Source: Komagataeibacter sucrofermentans DSM 15973 (GTDB lineage: Bacteria > Pseudomonadota > Alphaproteobacteria > Acetobacterales > Acetobacteraceae). From it: a stretch of 64,000 nucleotides of DNA. Below are positions 62,487 to 64,000 of this stretch, one piece after another (positions within the stretch are counted from its first letter, which is position 1; every line of letters begins with the position of its first letter). The notes beneath the pieces were generated by a model, which made no database searches, had not been told where the DNA came from, and was given only the letters and a program-made list of their open reading frames with translations. The stretch spans positions 431,001 through 495,000 of the forward strand of contig NZ_CP137157.1 of NCBI RefSeq assembly GCF_040581405.1, written 5' to 3'. The position numbers were made by a program, and so were the translations under genes.

Positions 62487-62866
62487 GATACGGGAGAAGG
62501 GGAGGGAACGGGCCGGTTATGCTCCAGCCAGCGCAGCACGGCGGCGCTCCGGTCTGGCGCGTACACGCCCTGCGCGGGGGCGTAGCCGCGCAGTTGCAGT
62601 TCCCATTGCCGGATTTCCGGCGTGTTGAGGGCCAGCAGCAGGTGCAGGCCGCCCAGCAAGGGCAGGGCAAAGGCCAGCGGCACGAACTGGGTCAGCAGAA
62701 TGCTCACGCCACCGGCCAGCAGCCCGCTGATGAAGCAGCCCCGCAACAGCAATCCGCCCCAGCCGCACAGCAGCACCAGCCACGACATGCGGCAGGCCAC
62801 CATCACGGGCCAGGCCCGGGTATCGGGCCTGCCCGCGGGCGGCAGCAGGGCGGAATAGAATGTCAC
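62483..62866 (-). CDS. DUF2628 membrane protein of the his operon
   Basis: 127 residues from GTG 62866, which overlaps the hisB stop (GTGA). Two to three hydrophobic segments ([26 protein letters not shown] and [20 protein letters not shown]) are followed by a cytosolic tail [24 protein letters not shown]. The family is recurrently encoded inside alphaproteobacterial his operons; no activity is known. Overlaps hisH at its end. Confidence 0.85.
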   Translation of the reverse strand: MTFYSALLPPAGRPDTRAWPVMVACRMSWLVLLCGWGGLLLRGCFISGLLAGGVSILLTQFVPLAFALPLLGGLHLLLALNTPEIRQWELQLRGYAPAQGVYAPDRSAAVLRWLEHNRPVPSPSPVS

Positions 62867-63459
62867 AGGCTGCCCTTGGTGGAGGGGATGATGCCACCCG
62901 CGCGGGGGTCGGCCTCGCTTGCGGTGCGCAGGGCGCGGGCCAGGGCCTTGAAGGCGGCCTCGGCAATATGGTGGCAGTTGTGGCCCGCGCGCTGGATGAC
63001 ATGCAGCGTGACCAGCGCGCTCATGGCGAAGGCGCGGAAGAATTCCTCGAACAGTTCGGTGTCCATCTCCCCGATCTTGTCGCGCCCGAAGGTGACGGAC
63101 CACGCCAGGAAGGGGCGGCCGGAAATATCGACAACCGCCTCGCACAGCGCCTCATCGAGTGGCACGGTGGCGCTGCCGTAGCGGCGGATGCCGCGCTTGT
63201 CGCCAATGGCCTGCGCGAAGGCCTTGCCCAGGGCGATGCCCGTATCTTCCACCGTATGGTGGTAGTCGATATGCAGGTCGCCTTTGGCAACAATGTCGAG
63301 ATCGCACATGCTATGGCGGCCAAGGGCTGTCAGCATGTGGTCAAGGAAGCCGATCCCGGTATCGATGCGGGTCTGGCCGGTGCCATCGAGGTTGATGGTC
63401 ACGGTAATGTCGGTCTCGCTGGTGGCGCGATGGACCGTGGCTGTGCGCGGGCTGTTCAT
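62863..63459 (-). CDS. hisB: Imidazoleglycerol-phosphate dehydratase
   Basis: 198 residues, the monofunctional form (no phosphatase domain). Metal-binding repeats [14 protein letters not shown] and [16 protein letters not shown], plus [13 protein letters not shown], are intact. Sixth step in histidine synthesis. First gene of the minus-strand his block; the 162-bp gap to the divergent nitroreductase should carry its promoter. Confidence 0.98.
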   Translation of the reverse strand: MNSPRTATVHRATSETDITVTINLDGTGQTRIDTGIGFLDHMLTALGRHSMCDLDIVAKGDLHIDYHHTVEDTGIALGKAFAQAIGDKRGIRRYGSATVPLDEALCEAVVDISGRPFLAWSVTFGRDKIGEMDTELFEEFFRAFAMSALVTLHVIQRAGHNCHHIAEAAFKALARALRTASEADPRAGGIIPSTKGSL

Positions 63460-63621
63460 GCTCCCCTTCTACAGAAGGGCGGGGCCGGAATCCATACCGA
63501 TCCCGCCCGCGCCACGCCGCCCGGGCATGCGTATTGGCAGGGCCGGGCCGTTGCGGCATGGTGTCGCGCGCGTTGGCTTCAGGCCTGCTGCTGCGTGCCT
63601 TCATATCAAGGGAACGACCAT

Positions 63622-64000
63622 ATGACATCGCTCGATCTTCTCCTGTCACGGTTTTCCACCGATGCGCTGGCGGAACCGGCCCCTGCGGGTGACGTGCTCG
63701 AGGCCATCCTCTCCACCGCCATGCGCGCGCCCGATCATGGCAAGCTGCGCCCGTGGCGCTACGCCATCGTGCAGGGGGATGCGCGGGTGAAGCTGGCCGA
63801 GCGCGTGGTGGCCAGCATGAAGCGGCTTGACCCCGATGTGGCGCCCGCCAAGGTGGAAAAGCGCTTCTCGCGCATGTCCACCATGCCCATGACCATCGTG
63901 CTGGGCATGCACCTGCAGCCCGAGAACAAGATTCCCCTGCTTGAGCAGGAACTGGCCGTGGGCGCTGCCGCCATGAACATTCTCAATGCCCTGCACGCCA
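63622..64000 (+). CDS. Nitroreductase-family protein (partial, cut by the window end)
   Basis: 126 residues visible, starting MTSLDLLLSRFSTDALAEPAP with GGGA eight bases upstream. APDHGKLRPWRYAIVQGDAR is the FMN-binding segment (Arg/Ser site variant) of YdjA-type nitroreductases, and PMTIVLGMHLQPENKIPLLEQELAVGAAAMNIL is the second FMN region. Probably an NAD(P)H-dependent flavin reductase. The C-terminus lies beyond the window. Confidence 0.88.
   Translation, partial: MTSLDLLLSRFSTDALAEPAPAGDVLEAILSTAMRAPDHGKLRPWRYAIVQGDARVKLAERVVASMKRLDPDVAPAKVEKRFSRMSTMPMTIVLGMHLQPENKIPLLEQELAVGAAAMNILNALHA

Noticed and set aside
1..64000. tRNA, rRNA, CRISPR, prophage or insertion sequence
   Set aside because: Intergenic gaps are almost all under 300 bp. 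None showed a convincing cloverleaf with CCA-type end, spaced direct repeats, transposase or integrase frame.

Overview
This 64 kb window is GC-rich and densely coded. It looks like chromosomal core sequence from an alphaproteobacterium, most likely an acetic acid bacterium (Acetobacteraceae, Komagataeibacter/Gluconacetobacter type). That placement is an inference from base composition, protein flavour and remembered gene order, not from a search. I see no prophage, insertion sequence, CRISPR array, rRNA or tRNA. Nearly every gene is housekeeping, so interest lies in unusual gene structures and in the intergenic DNA.

Layout. 77-2692 (-): a Rieske oxygenase and a GT4 glycosyltransferase. 2865-7397 (+): a secreted TPR protein, a GT9 heptosyltransferase-like enzyme, thrS, and infC, which appears to start at ATA. 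7532-12238 (-): an envelope-stress-like cluster of HtrA protease, OmpR-type regulator, histidine kinase, small exported protein and SIMPL protein, with hrpB behind it to 15040. 15140-17233 (+): a DsbD/ScsB-type thiol-disulfide reductase. 17342-21879 (-): argD-argF-small ORF-hslO and a secreted unknown. 22152-34147 (+): recX, a CHAP lipoprotein, tatA, mtnB-mtnD-mtnC (methionine salvage), ribF, ileS, lspA, a DUF3035 lipoprotein, mutL and a solitary nuoM. 34271-39474: parE, two exported unknowns, and an Rrf2 regulator divergent from cysK. 39613-40758 (-): an OmpA-family porin. 41008-53601 (-): a tightly packed gltX-pyrB-pyrC-plsY-dprA-topA-rnr-S41 protease-DUF1491 cluster. 53749-58734: comEC (+), nth (-) and an ABC exporter (+). 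58792-63459 (-): hisB-DUF2628-hisH-[GNAT::hisA]-hisF-hisE-HIT. A nitroreductase runs off the right edge.

Genes are packed into long co-directional blocks, and at least a dozen junctions are 4-base ATGA/GTGA overlaps, implying translational coupling. The most striking non-coding feature is a dispersed palindromic repeat of about 80 bp. Seven full or partial copies are visible, and six of them occupy six of the seven convergent gene junctions. The best copy can fold into a closing stem enclosing two hairpins. Other points worth checking are the in-frame acetyltransferase-HisA fusion with a 10-base homopolymer, the ATA start of infC, a dihydroorotase lacking the usual HxH metal motif, an in-frame leader with a hairpin before argD, and the orphan nuoM.
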